34,544 nucleotides of DNA from Gnetum montanum (taxonomy: Eukaryota; Streptophyta; Gnetopsida; Gnetales; Gnetaceae), in NCBI GenBank assembly GCA_015680685.1, contig MNCI01034249.1:123805-158348 (forward strand), in the 5' to 3' direction. Both the position numbers and the translations under genes were made by a program. The stretch's first letter is position 1. Each line of letters begins with the position of its first letter. This document shows positions 1-10,793 of the stretch, piece by piece. The notes under the pieces are model-generated. The model was not told where the DNA came from. It saw only the letters and a program-made list of their open reading frames with translations, and made no database searches.

Positions 1-969
1 TTTCCCTCTTTAAGCATTCCATCATGTTGTCATCTTTTTTGGCTTTCTATAGACTTAAATATTATGTGAAATTTTTTTCTTATTTCTTCATTTTTTAATG
101 GTGAAAAATTTTGTCCAATTGCTACATTGATGTGACCCCATCGATGTAGTTGGCTATGTTGATGCATCCTCATTGACAGAACCATGTTGACATAGCACAA
201 AATGTATATTAATACAAAGGACACTTAGCTAATTTTTTCCCATTTTCTTTCAAATTAGAAAAGAGGTTTTTTTTTTGCTATTTTTAGAGCCTAGAACATT
301 CTACAGCCCATAACTTTCACACTACTTCTTTGATTAACCCCATTCTTTGTTCCTATAGCTTCTAGAGGTGACTTTTACATTGTCGGGGCCACAAATCTTA
401 GGTTTCTAATGAATTTTTTTGAGATTTTCCTAACTCCAACAAGGTTTCATTAATAAAATAATATTGAAATCACTAATCCATGAAAGTTAAGCCTTTTTAA
501 TGAACTATGGCAGCTACCTAAATAAAATAATATTTAAAAATTAATCTGCTATAATCACAACTTAGCGTAAGTGCAATTGATTAAAGGAGACAAGGTATCA
601 AACTCTCTAAGTTACATATCAAACACTAATCTTTGGCTATGCTATGATTGTAGATGATACCTAAACCAAGGGATAAATGCCCACAGGAGAGAGGACCATC
701 CCAACCAAGCGGGAAGCAACCTAGAGGAGGAAGGGGCCAATAGTAGCAATAGCCCCAAGAGAAAGAAACAAAGATTCATGTAACAAGACCTCTTTGGGAG
801 GAGCCTAAAGTGGAATTTTTCTAATAGATTCTCAAGGCTGAGATCAAGAAATCACACTGAGATGAGGCACCTAGGCCTAGACTAAACCTTAAAGTCACTT
901 TGACAAAAGCCTGCCTTGAGCAAATTCATTCCAAGGAGATCAAAGGTTCAATTCTTTAGGAACTAAAAT
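1..969. other. No gene seen; possible LTR remnant at 112-200
   Basis: I see no coding sequence here. Positions 112-200 carry short motifs of the type ATCGATG and CTACATTGATG. They resemble the U3 repeats of the family-A LTR near 25715-25810, so a decayed LTR piece is possible but not shown. The rest is AT-rich with no repeat I can place. Confidence 0.3.
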
Positions 970-3560
970 TTAGTTTATTCTTGGAATTGGTGCCAGAAGA
1001 GGTAAAAAACCAATTGCAAACCTCTTCCATGTGGCCTATCCTCACTTCTAGTGGGGAGTGGTACATGGAAGAGACATACCTCTTTTGGAACAACAAGCAA
1101 GTTGATACCACGGTGAAGATAAAGAACATTAATGTGTCTTACTCTATGAAGGCCATTATTTAGACCCTCAGGTTGTTAGATATAATAGCAACCTTGGTAG
1201 AAATATCAATGTAGGTGGATCCAAAAGTAAAGAAAGAGTGGCTCTAGTGGTATTATGGAGTTGATTGCAAAGAATATGGTGCACTCACTAAGGTAGAGAG
1301 GGCATAACATCATTACCTACCACCTCAATCCAATTGTGAGGCCAAGTAAAATCAAAGGCTTCTTTTCTTGATCAAGTGTCACTCTAAGCAGTAAATTCGT
1401 TTTAAATCTCCCACATCTCATTTATCTAGAGATTGAGAAGTGGTTCAAGGAGAAAAAGCATGGAAGAAAGGTGTTTTCCTCTTGTTCCTCATTCACAAAT
1501 TGTGTAAGAGGTGAGGCATATCTTGCTATGCCAATGAAACTCTTCATCATGCCCCTACTACCTCTTTGACAGAGATGATGAAGGATAAGACCCTCACCAA
1601 GTTGCAAGAAGAGGAGTAGCCACCACCACCATCTACTCATGAAACAACATCGAAGGCTCATGTTGTTGTTGAGTGCATGCACAAGTACTATGAATAGCTC
1701 CTGTAGTAGTAGCAGGTAAGGTCAAATGATAGTGAACCCTTAGTCTACTAGCCAGCCATGAGCCATTTGAATGAAATAACCAAAACCATTAACTAGCTAG
1801 AGGAGATTGCATCATTGTTTACTGTTGAAAGAATGCAAGTGCCCACAATGTCAAATCCTAGTGCCTAAGAAGTAACAATCTCTCTCTTATGTCAACAATA
1901 ATTCCTAGAAATCTCTAGGAATACTACCACTTTTGTGGTCTACTTAGAGGAGGATGAGGGGGAAATTTTCCTAGTGATGCAACACCAAGGATAGGAAAAA
2001 ATGGCATAGGTGATGGTTGACCATGTGGGAGAGGTAGTCCATGCTCTTGTAGCCTCTGTGCCTAATATCACTACACTTAGTGATGTACAGATGTTTGCAG
2101 GAGTAGCAAGTGGAAGGCTTAGTGCAACCTAGCATGAGGAGTTACTAGACTAATTGGTTGGACCTAGGCAACCACTTTTGAAGGTCTCTGAAATTTTGGA
2201 TAACATCACTACAAACCAGTTGGCACTATTGGAGGCTAGGGCAAAACTCATTATTGCCAATGCCCAACTTGAAGCAGCCACATCAAAAAATTGATGATTA
2301 GTTGTCAAAGTTGTAGAGTTGAGAGCTCATCTCCCTAATCGCACCATGCTTATCCAAGCCATAATAAGAGATGAAGCTTTTCTATAGCTTCAAAAAAATA
2401 TTCAAGAGGCTAAGAATGCAAGGGAGATGACAGTCTTTGACTAATCCATAGCAGAAGCCATGACCTACAACACTGAAATGGAATTGTCAAAGATCCACAA
2501 AGAGAATGTGGTTCTAACTTAGGATAACTACCACCTAGAGAATATTAAGACTTAGAGGACCTAATGGTCAAATTTTTGCAATAATAGAAAGAGAAACTTA
2601 CCAAGGTTACCATGGATTTGAGGAGGTTGGCTAATGAAAAAAAAAATCTCTTAATGGAGGAGCTCTGTGTCCTTTTCTAGAAAATAAAAATTAAGGTAGA
2701 TACCTAGAAGAATGAGGCCTTGATATTTAAACAAGTGAAAAATAATTAAAGGAACTAGGTTGGGCTTCTCAAGGAGGTGAATGAAAAAGAAATTCAACTG
2801 GTAAAGGAAAAAGTCAACAAGCTTCTCTGGTAACTTTAATAAGGAGGTGATGTGTGGGGTGTGCATATTTGATGAACTACATGCATACAACAAGGTTGAA
2901 ATCCACCCCAAGGGAATCCAGATCTAAGAGGTGATTGAGTACATGGAGCAAGCCAATCTCAAATATGTGAACTTGGTAATGCTGACTATTGGAAGGCCAA
3001 GGTTAGAACTTGAGAAACAAGTGTTCACATCATACCTCTTATACGAGGAAAAGTTCAAGCATCATAAGGAAATGAAACAAAAGCTAGAAATAGCTAGTGC
3101 AAAGCTTGAAGTCCTTTGCACACACTTCATAGATCAATATTCTATTGTGAAGAACCTATCCAAGAGAATGAATGACTACTAGGAGTTGCAAAACGTTGTT
3201 AGAGAATCCGACATCGAATGCAAATAGTTCATTGCCTGGTTTGTAAATGTTAAGGATTTGTTCCTAATCATTTCTTGTCCATGGGATGTTCCTATATTAG
3301 CCCAAATTGGTGATGTTGTGTGGACCATGTACGATCCTTGAAGTAATAAGGAAAAGATTAAAGATTTGATAGATGCTTTTCATCTTTCATCAGTAGTAAA
3401 AGCTATAGTAGGATAACCACAACCATCACAACCTCAACCCCATCCACCATGTATACCGAAGGTAGGGGAGGATCCTTCAACACCTCATGATCCTCTACCT
3501 CCTAGGACCATTTGATTTTCCTCTCATTTTCAACCATCATAGGGATTCTAGATATTCATT
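970..3560 (+). pseudogene. Broken coiled-coil ORF in the 3' internal part of a family-A element
   Basis: A long decayed reading frame runs toward the LTR at 3753, mostly in the frame of position 981. Open pieces include 981-1163 and 2931-3182 (83 codons). Many codons are TAG or TAA where the surrounding reading suggests an original Gln. The 2160-2530 and 2930-3180 parts are rich in Leu, Glu, Lys and Ala with heptad-like spacing, so a coiled coil is likely. The end is Pro-rich (about 3420-3510). I do not recognise a domain. Its place just before a polypurine tract and LTR is where some plant Ty3 elements carry an extra env-like or accessory ORF, so it may be such an ORF. That role is inference only. 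Confidence 0.35.
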
Positions 3561-3752
3561 TTTCTAAAGGTATTCAATTTTATTTTCATGAACACCTATT
3601 TTTGTAAACATTGTAAATCCGTATAATTGGGCACTTAGCAATAATTTGAGTTAGTTAGTCAATCACTAGTTCCATACCTTTCGAAATTTTGTAAGAAGCT
3701 TGTTCTTGTTTTTGTTCACTCAAGGACGAGTTTGTAGTTAGTTGTGAGGGTA
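3561..3752 (+). promoter_or_regulatory. 3' spacer and polypurine tract of family-A element
   Basis: This is AT-rich spacer ending in GTGAGGGTA at 3744-3752, directly before the LTR start TGATGAATC. The layout, including the upstream motif CAAGGACGAGTTTG, matches the end of the element at 34303, where GGGGGTA precedes TGATGGGA. This tract is where plus-strand DNA synthesis would be primed. It identifies the following LTR as a 3' LTR. Confidence 0.6.
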
Positions 3753-4566
3753 TGATGAATCATCATTTTGGCTGCATCGATGAGGTCACATCCACACATA
3801 TGGATTGATGAAGTGACTAAGTCTACCTACTTAAATGTGCATACCCACCACATTTAGGGCATTGTTCATTTTAGTAGCATAGTGAAGCTCCTATAGTTTG
3901 TTCCCATAATAGTTGGAATATTTTCTAAGTATCCATAGTAGGAGTTGAGAAGTGTATAGATCTTTATTTGAACACTAATGTACCTAGACACTTCAAAGTG
4001 AATGACAATAAAGACAAACTTCTTGATAAACCTTGCAACAATTGGAATTAGCATAATGTTTAATTTAATGCACTTTATTATTATGCAATTTACATTCATT
4101 AATTTCATTAATTAGTTGAATATGAATAATTAATGCACATAATTATGACAACCTCAAGCATATCTTAATGCTTGGTAATCCTAGTAGTGCTGCTAGGTGG
4201 TCAAGATATGTACAGTAGGTGCGACTAGATGATTATGTTAAAAATTAGTTAAGGCATAGATAGTTTATTAGATTAATTAGCATTTAATTAATTTATTTTA
4301 TGCTTAGGAAAAAATAGATAAAAAATATACCTTAGTTACACCAAGGATAAAAAATATAAAATTATACAAATCATGTACCTTAGTTACACTTACCCATACA
4401 CTTGCACTTACACAAGTGGAATTGACAAGACAATGATCATGCCCTTAGATTCACCATCTTAGATAATGTGCACTTAAAGAACTAAAGTCTATGAAATTCT
4501 ACCAAATTGTGAAGTGAACACTTGTGATTCTTATTGTTGTGTGTAGAGACTACTCACTACTCATCA
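3753..4566 (+). repeat. Family-A LTR (3' LTR), copy 1
   Basis: The LTR starts TGATGAATC and ends CTACTCATCA, giving the TGAT...ATCA terminal inverted repeat seen in the other family-A LTRs (24968-25834 on minus, 28130-28919). Internally it shares the 'tagatctttatttgaacac...acaataaagacaa' stretch with the minus-strand LTR. It also shares 'gcttggtaatcc(t/c)agtag' and 'gattcttattgttg...gtag' with all copies. It is about 814 bp. No PBS follows it, in contrast to 28921, so it is not a normal 5' LTR. Confidence 0.75.
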
Positions 4567-5102
4567 TTGCTTAAGAAAATAGAGTAAAGTTTGAAGAATA
4601 AGTTATTCCTAAGATATACCGATCTAATGCCAATTGTCCATTGTGGAGACTTCAATGCAAAAGTTGGAAGTAGTGCTTATCAATTATTAAAATATGGATG
4701 TGTAAAAGAATCCTTAAAAGATGAATCCAATTTGAAAAATATGTTTCCATTCATTCAACATGCAACTCTATTGACCAGTTCATATTCTACTTACTTTGAA
4801 TCTTCAATAGCTAAATGAGATCCTACAACTCAGGAATAGATGTTGTTGATTAAGGAAGATAGATCAACAACACTCTTCATTGAGACCCTAGATTATATTT
4901 GGTATGATGTACGACTCTTCCAAGTTACCAAGTTCCTATAGTTAATTTCTAAATAAGAAGTTGAGAAGAAGCAAGATCAAGCCTTGTCATCCAGAATAAG
5001 ACCATTCGATCATATACCACTTATGGTAGAATTAAAACTACTTCCATTAATTCCTAAGGTTGATCAATATCAAGAAGTATCTCAACCTTACTTTTATTTA
5101 TG
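4567..5102 (+). pseudogene. CCR4-like deadenylase fragment, copy 1 (EEP nuclease family)
   Basis: Right after the LTR the translation reads as the C-terminal part of an endonuclease/exonuclease/phosphatase protein. It has a metal-site motif CGDFNAKVGS near 4640-4670, a Y-S-T-Y segment near 4785, FIETLDYIWYDV near 4880-4910, and SDHI-like DHIPLMVELK near 5010-5040. The order GDFN, SAYS-like, TLDYI and SDHIxL is that of plant CCR4 poly(A)-specific ribonucleases, which shorten mRNA poly(A) tails in the cytoplasm. Stops at 4585 and 4816 and an internal deletion break it. The N-terminal half is absent because the LTR abuts it. No intron is evident in the retained part. LINE endonucleases share GDFNAKVG, but not the downstream match. 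I judge a host-gene remnant likely. Confidence 0.6.
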
Positions 5103-6176
5103 ATTTTCATATTTTTCTTTATTTTTTAATTCATATTTTAATTTGATAACTAAAATTTTTATGGTAATGCAAGTTAAGAATAAGAATTTGCCCTATCTTC
5201 ACTTGAATAACCAAATATGAGTAGCACTTTGTATGATCTTGGTTAAGACTAGTGATTGGTGGTTGGTAGCCCTTTAATTCATCTCTTATTATTATCTTAG
5301 AAAATGAGGTAAGTATTAATAAAGTAATATTTGAATTTTCATATATTTTTTTCATATTTCTTATTTACAAAATAAGTAAGAAACAACTTCAAGCCTAAAA
5401 AGGAAATCAAATTATTGGAGCATAAGAGTGTAAAATGATCATTGGAGTTGGATAAATATAGTAAACATGGACTCATTCAAGGAAGAACGAAACCTAAGGG
5501 GGGTAGATTGTATTGTCCTTGTTCCTAAAAGTTGTTGCTGCATAACAAAGATGGGGCCTCTTCATAACAAATGTTATCATTATTGTAACAAGACTCAAAA
5601 GGATGTGTTGTAATAATAGACATGTGTCTCAAGGTGACCTTTGGGGGTTTTACCTATGGTATTTATACCTAGGCTTAGAGGTCATATCAATATAAAGTTG
5701 CAGAGCCAATAAAAGGTACCTAATGGGTGTTGGCTGAAGAGGGACAAGAAGAGGACCAATCATCCCTTTTGGTTGATTATAGGCCTAACCGTGATGGAAG
5801 TTTTGGATTGCCTCTAAGGGATAAATGTCAAAGGAAGAAAACCACAAGGAACATTCTCAAGGCATGATTCAAATACACTATTTTGCATCAATAAAGCATT
5901 CTTTCCTCTTTTCTTCAAAATTTTCCTTGTTATTTTCTTTAGGCATAATGTCAAATGGTGCATATATTTGACGTTTGGTATATTATTTCCTTACACGTAA
6001 TGTCTAATATACCATATATTTGGTGTTTGTTATGACATTCGGGAATGGGATGTCACATTAGATGTAGAAGCTTAGTATCTCTCGACAACTATTCTAATCA
6101 AGTATTAAAGTGTCATTATTATGCTTTGCTTAATTTTATATTATCTTAGGATTTAAAATGAAAGATTGATTTAACT
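5103..6176 (+). other. Rest of duplicated block; no gene
   Basis: This is an AT-rich stretch after the deadenylase fragment. Near 5495 there is a purine tract, AAGGGGGGTAGA, followed by TTGTATTGTCC. Near 5890 'catcaataaagcattc' resembles a poly(A) signal region. A second, unrelated solo LTR starting near 5510 is possible, but I cannot define its end. Nothing codes here. Confidence 0.4.
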
Positions 6177-7084
6177 ATAGCAACTAGCAAATAGCAAATC
6201 TAGCATGGCTAACAGCAATAGATCATAATGCAAAAGCATGAGCATTTATCCTCTGGCATAGTATACAATTCCAAGTGGGCTCTAGAACATGGTATGCATA
6301 TTCATAGCCATAAAGAGGGTGTTGCTCTTATTGTAACAAGAGAACTCTAGCATGTCCCAGATCCTAACTAGGGGATGAATGCCCCTAGGACCTCACCTTA
6401 AACCATATGCTCATCCATCACTAGTCGTGGGATCATTAAACATGAACCTTAGTATCCCCCAGTTGGCCTCAGGTAGCAATGTCTTGGTGATGGTAGCTAC
6501 AGGCTTCGCTGCTAAGTGTGACCACATGATCACATTAAATTGCTATATCAAAAAGGCTAGGAACTTGGAGGCCCTTGGCCAAAACCATACTTCCTAATGA
6601 CCCAACTTCATGTCTATAGCAGGTGTTTTGGGCACAGGCTCACTCATGCAACAAAGGATGTCAACAAGCTCCACGATGACCAAAATTGGCTTTAACAATA
6701 TTCTACAATCATGCAAGTGGGAAATGCAGTGTTAGTATGGAACAAATACATTTCATCAAAAATTCATTGATTTACATTTAGCTAAAAATTAACATAATAT
6801 AGCACAACTTAGAAAAATGTCCTAGGGCCCCTTGGGCCTTGCGGGTATAGGACGTCAACACATACATTTGATGCACCTGGTACTCATTATGATATAGCAT
6901 GTTAACATAGCATAAGCATTTCATTTCACATGTGTGCATGTGCATATTTTTTTTGGTTTTCATGTTTTAATTATTTAGCATCATTTTGATTTGCAAAATT
7001 AGCATTATCTCAATTTTTAGCATTGTGGGCATGTTTTTACATTCAAATCTTTTTAAAATTTTTTTTAAACTTTGGGTAGTGTAA
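6177..7084. other. No recognisable feature
   Basis: This follows the end of the long direct repeat. A 72-codon open frame at 6379-6597 has no features I recognise and no support. The stretch may be the 5' LTR or leader of the Tat element further on, but I see no ends or primer site. Confidence 0.3.
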
Positions 7085-7330
7085 CTCAAAGTAGGCACAT
7101 AAAGAATTCTAACTCTAGACTACCTCTAGTAGTGTAGTCCAAAAATGCAAAAAATTTACTAATTATCAGCTATGCTCCTAGGGAGTGTAGCCCCAAAATC
7201 TCCATGAAAAATTTACCAAAAAAATTAAACTATTGGCTATGCTCCTAGTGAGCATAGCCTTGCAAGTTAAAATTCCAAAGCAAAAGATTTTGACTGCTAG
7301 CTATGCTCCCAAGGAGTGTAGCCCCAAAAA
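7085..7330 (+). repeat. Four hairpin units, about 63-66 nt apart
   Basis: Four inverted repeats of the type GGCTATGCTCC-loop-GGAGTGTAGCC lie at about 7119-7141, 7170-7193, 7236-7260 and 7299-7322. They are separated by A/T-rich spacers containing 'aaaatttac'. The stems carry matched changes (for example TAGTCC against GACTAC in unit 1), so pairing is largely kept while the sequence differs. The same core recurs at 8386-8410 and 17.08-17.57 kb. Confidence 0.75.
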
Positions 7331-7869
7331 ATAAAATTTTTACAAAAAAAAAAATACTTAACTACCTACACCTCATCCCTTGCATCTTCTTGCCACATGG
7401 CCATGCCACCATGCCCTATGGCATCACGCTACCTTATGGGGAGTGGAAACACCATCCCAGTAGTTGTGATCCCCTAGACCATGATGGCTAAGCCCCTATC
7501 TCAGCCCCTTCATGTGCAATCAAAAGCAAAGTAAGACATTAAAATAAAAATGGTAGAGATTCCTTGCTATGTACCAACCCCATGGTTAGTGACCTCTCAC
7601 CATCATCGTTTAACCCTTAGCCTTGCCCACACTTGAGAATAGAAACCCTTAACCCCCCATGCTCTGCCCTTGCCCCCACGTGCTTGTTAAACCTTATGGT
7701 TTGTGCATGCCATTGGGCAAAGTAGCAAACCTTTCCAAGCCAACAACCCCTTTTTTTCTCTTCCACCACTATAGCCATAATTAAGCCTGCACATCCTACC
7801 CCACTATAGCCATAAGAGAGTGATGGCCCTCTGATGTGCGTGTATTTTCCTCTATGACCACTATGGCCC

Positions 7870-8045
7870 TAGATGGCCATGGCGGTGGTGGCCCTTACTA
7901 GCATAAGGTGCCACCAATAAAATGAGAAAAATAAAAAAATGAAAATGATTTTCAAACCCTAGCCTAGTGCACTCCCTCATAGTCGTGACGGTCACAACGG
8001 CCATGGTGGTAGTGGCCCCTACCAAGGCAAGGTACCACCCCCAAA
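7870..8045. repeat. Two copies of a GC-rich segment, about 127 nt apart
   Basis: The segment 'ggccatggcggtggtggccc...aaggtgccacc' at about 7874-7915 is matched by 'ggccatggtggtagtggccc...aaggtaccacc' at about 8000-8040. The segment between them contains 'aaccctagcctagtgcactccc'. This is an isolated GC-rich pair in AT-rich surroundings, probably part of a tandem repeat in the element's leader. Confidence 0.6.
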
Positions 8046-8385
8046 ACCCAAGCCTAACACCTAAGTGCAAAGAATGCCAAGAACACAAAAACAACAAAAA
8101 TGTGGGATGAGCATAGCAATGTACCTGGCACTTGATGGCACCCTCCTCCCCTCTATGCATGCCCATGGCAAGCACTACAGGACTTGCTCCCCTTCCTCCA
8201 TGTTGGCTAAGTTGGGGTGCTAACATCCATGTCAATGCATCATCTTTAGCAAACTATGCCCTTGTTACAATCAGGCTACAATCTAAAAGTTTGTTTTTAC
8301 TACCTTTTAACAATGACAAATTTACCAATGGTAAAATGCACTTATATACCCTTTGAGACCACTTAAAATTTTCACCTATCCATTG

Positions 8386-8410
8386 CTATGCTCAACAATG
8401 TTGAGCATAG
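8386..8410. repeat. Perfect 12-bp inverted repeat with 1-nt centre
   Basis: The arms CTATGCTCAACA and TGTTGAGCATAG are exact complements around a single A. The CTATGCTC core is the same as in the hairpin modules at 7.1-7.3 kb and 17.1-17.6 kb. Confidence 0.85.
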
Positions 8411-9040
8411 TCACTAGAGTTAGAAATTTTTTTGATTTTTATAGCAATCTTTAGACTTAGAAAAATTTTTAATTTTTCTGGTCTCTCGATGAGCACCCTA
8501 GCCAATTTTGATTTCCTGACATACCAAACCTTGTTCCAATGACACATCCTAAACATCCACCCCACTACAACATTAAACTAGCATTTTGTGATCTGCTAAG
8601 ACCTTAAAATAGCAAATCCATGGCCTTTCAAGACCCAAAATTGGCCCATACATCCCCTGCTTTTTAATCTCATTCACACACTTAGGAAAAATTGTATCAT
8701 ATTGTTTTCTTTAACTGTGCATATTGCTCCTATTAACACAAGTGCGACTTGACATTTTTCTATTTTTTTCTTTGCAATATTCACAACATGACTATGTACG
8801 AGTATCTTCATTCATTGTTGGTCCTCACTGGATCACATGGTGGTCTAACATGATGCATTGATCCACAATGCCTAAACCTTGAGCCTGTAACCTACAATGA
8901 ATATATAACATCTGTAGAGGCACCACTAGACTAGCTAGACCATCTAGTTAGGGCTCTAGATCTAGAAGTAGGTACATCACTAAGAATCCCCTTGTTGAAG
9001 TCCTCATAGCAACATCTAGTGACAAGGCAAGAACACTTAA

Positions 9041-10486
9041 ACTTAGTTCTTTTTTAGAGCCTGAACATGCCCAAAACATTACAAGAGTGCTTAATGAAAA
9101 TATCAAGGCATTCACATGGTCTTATGAAGACATGCTAGTCCTTGATCCTTACATAGTGCACACAAGATAATCCTCAATCTTAGCATGAAACCACTTAAGT
9201 AGAAAGCCCATAAGGTTAGGCCTAAGGTGGCATTGACAATTCATGATGAAATCACTAAACTCTACAAAGCTAGTTTCATCCAAGTCATTGACTATGCTGA
9301 CTGGGTCTTCAACATCACCATTGTTCCTAAGAAAAATAGAAGTATATACATTTTCATAGACTTCTGGGACCTCAAAAAGGTAACCATTAAAGATGAATTC
9401 TTGTTTCCTACAATTGATTAATTGGTCGATACCATGGTTGGTCATGCCTTGTTGTCCTTCATGGATAGGTTCTTGGAGTATGACCATATTCAAATCAACC
9501 TAGAGCACTAGCTTAGTACTACCTTCATGAACCCTTGGGGTACCTTTTCCTACACCATGATGCCTTTTAGACTCAAGAACACAGGAGCAACCTATCAACG
9601 AGCCATGACATAAATCTTTAGCGATTACCTATTAGGTCTAATTAATGATTACATTGATGATATAGTAGTTAAATTGAAGGCATCACACAACCACATAGAT
9701 GACTTAGACCTTATGCTCAAATGCTGCTTGAAGCATGAACTTAGGCTAAATCCTAAGAAATGTGTCTTTGATGTTAAGACTGGCTACATGTTAGGCTTTG
9801 TAGCATTAGAAGTAAGCATATTCATAGACCCAAAAAGTTTAACGTCATTATTAACCTAGCACCTCTGGCCAACCTTAAGGAGCTATGAGGATTACAAGGT
9901 ATATTGTAATTCATACAATAGTTTATCACATGATTGATTGACAAGTTACAGTTAGTGCAACACTTGATAAAAAAGGGAATCCACTTTGAATGAATGGCTC
10001 AGTGCTAAGAGGAATTTAACAACCACAAACAAGAGCTGGATCAACTTCCAACAATCTACCCTCCACAAGGAGATAAACCATTCTACATCTACCTTACTAC
10101 CCTAGATGTGTCCATCACTTCTCTGCTTTGCCAAAACTTAGGATGATCATATTTAGGTCCTTGTGTACTATCTAAGTTATGCATTAGTGGCGTACAAAGA
10201 AAAATACAATGATGCAAAAAAGACTTGCCTCACCTTAGTCTTCACACTTAAGAAGTGGAGGCATTATCTTTTCTATAGTCAAGTAAACATCATCTACAAG
10301 AGCAATGTACTCCAAGCCATTACAACAAAAATTTACAAGAGTATTCACATTGCATGTTGGAAAGCAATAATTGTGAAGTTTTACCTACATTGCATTGCAC
10401 CAGCATCAAAAGGTCAAATAATAGCTACATAACTCATGGCTTCTCCAATCAATGACCAAGAAAAACATGGTTTGGAATTTTTAGAC
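9041..10486 (+). pseudogene. Tat-type reverse transcriptase and RNase H (pol, 5' part)
   Basis: The translation gives an RT of plant Tat type in consecutive pieces. These include FTWSYEDM-like lead-in near 9110, VTIKDEFLFPTID near 9385-9420, HALLSFMDRFL near 9445-9475, GTFSYTMMPFRLKN near 9540-9580, ATYQRAMT near 9590, and the catalytic YIDDIVVK near 9650-9675 with both Asp kept. RNase H follows at about 10080-10440 (LYYLSYALVAYKEKYND-like block near 10160, KKWRHYLF near 10250, KGQIIAT near 10415). Stops interrupt it, for example near 9199, 9419, 9510 and 9612; several read TAG or TAA where related elements have Gln. The gene ends where CpG-rich virus sequence begins near 10487. Confidence 0.85.
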
Positions 10487-10793
10487 AAGCGTTCCGTTCC
10501 GGTGAAACCCGTGGTGCCTCGTTTATCATCTCTGACCGACACACTTCTTTTTCCCGAGGGGGGGGGAGTGTTATACTGTTATTTGTGGTGTTTCTGCAGG
10601 CTTATTATCTGACAATGTCCAGTGTTGATGGACCGATATTCTTGAAGAGGAGTGACACGTGTGAACAGACAGATCACCGATTTGTAAGTTGCGCATCGTT
10701 GTTGTCGCAGTTAGGCATTGTTGAGAGTAAGTCACACTGCGAGGCAGTCCAGAGACATGATTTCAAGAATTCCAAGCAACACATCAGTCAGCA
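10487..10793 (+). other. Leader-like stretch with G9 purine tract
   Basis: CpG-rich sequence lies between the Tat RNase H and the first viral ATG. It contains GAGGGGGGGGGAG at 10556-10568, immediately followed by TGTTATACTG. It includes an open frame of no recognisable content (10585-10815). It may be viral intergenic or leader sequence. The purine tract followed by TG also looks like a retroelement PPT/LTR junction, and I cannot decide between these. Confidence 0.4.

Larger units (their letters stand above)
4047..6176 (+). repeat. Long direct repeat, copy 1 (partner 25840-27772)
   Basis: From within the LTR to position 6176, this block matches 25840-27772 in the same orientation. It contains the 3' part of an LTR, a CCR4-like gene fragment, and about 1 kb of further sequence. 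In the last 115 bases I count 7 differences between copies. Copy 1 lacks about 54 bases inside the gene fragment (near 4850) that copy 2 keeps. Copy 2 lacks about 225 bases near its N. Similarity stops at 6176/27772 ('gatttaact'), after which the flanks differ. No TG...CA ends bound the whole block, so it is not a simple LTR. Confidence 0.8.
7331..9040. other. Upstream region of Tat pol; no gene identified
   Basis: No gag or protease can be recognised here, although a Tat element should carry them upstream of RT. It includes a pair of short repeats, 'ccactatagccataa', at about 7766-7780 and 7801-7815, and a GC-richer pair noted separately. A 124-codon minus-strand frame at 7861-8235 is compositional and I do not support it as a gene. 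Confidence 0.4.

Noticed and set aside
1422-1682. Minus-strand open frame with a run of Trp and Leu
   Set aside because: It is the complement of a His/Pro-coding run ('caccaccaccacc') in the plus-strand decayed ORF.
4591-4818. GDFNAKVG motif as a LINE endonuclease
   Set aside because: The motif alone fits, but the downstream LFTN, TLDYI and SDHI-like blocks match CCR4-type deadenylases, and no LINE RT is nearby.
7085-7330. CRISPR-like array (regular palindromic repeats)
   Set aside because: Spacers are similar to each other, the repeats vary, and the setting is a plant retrotransposon.
7861-8235. 124-codon minus-strand open frame
   Set aside because: It lies over a GC-rich repeat pair, has a biased composition and no motif; an opposite frame is also open in part.
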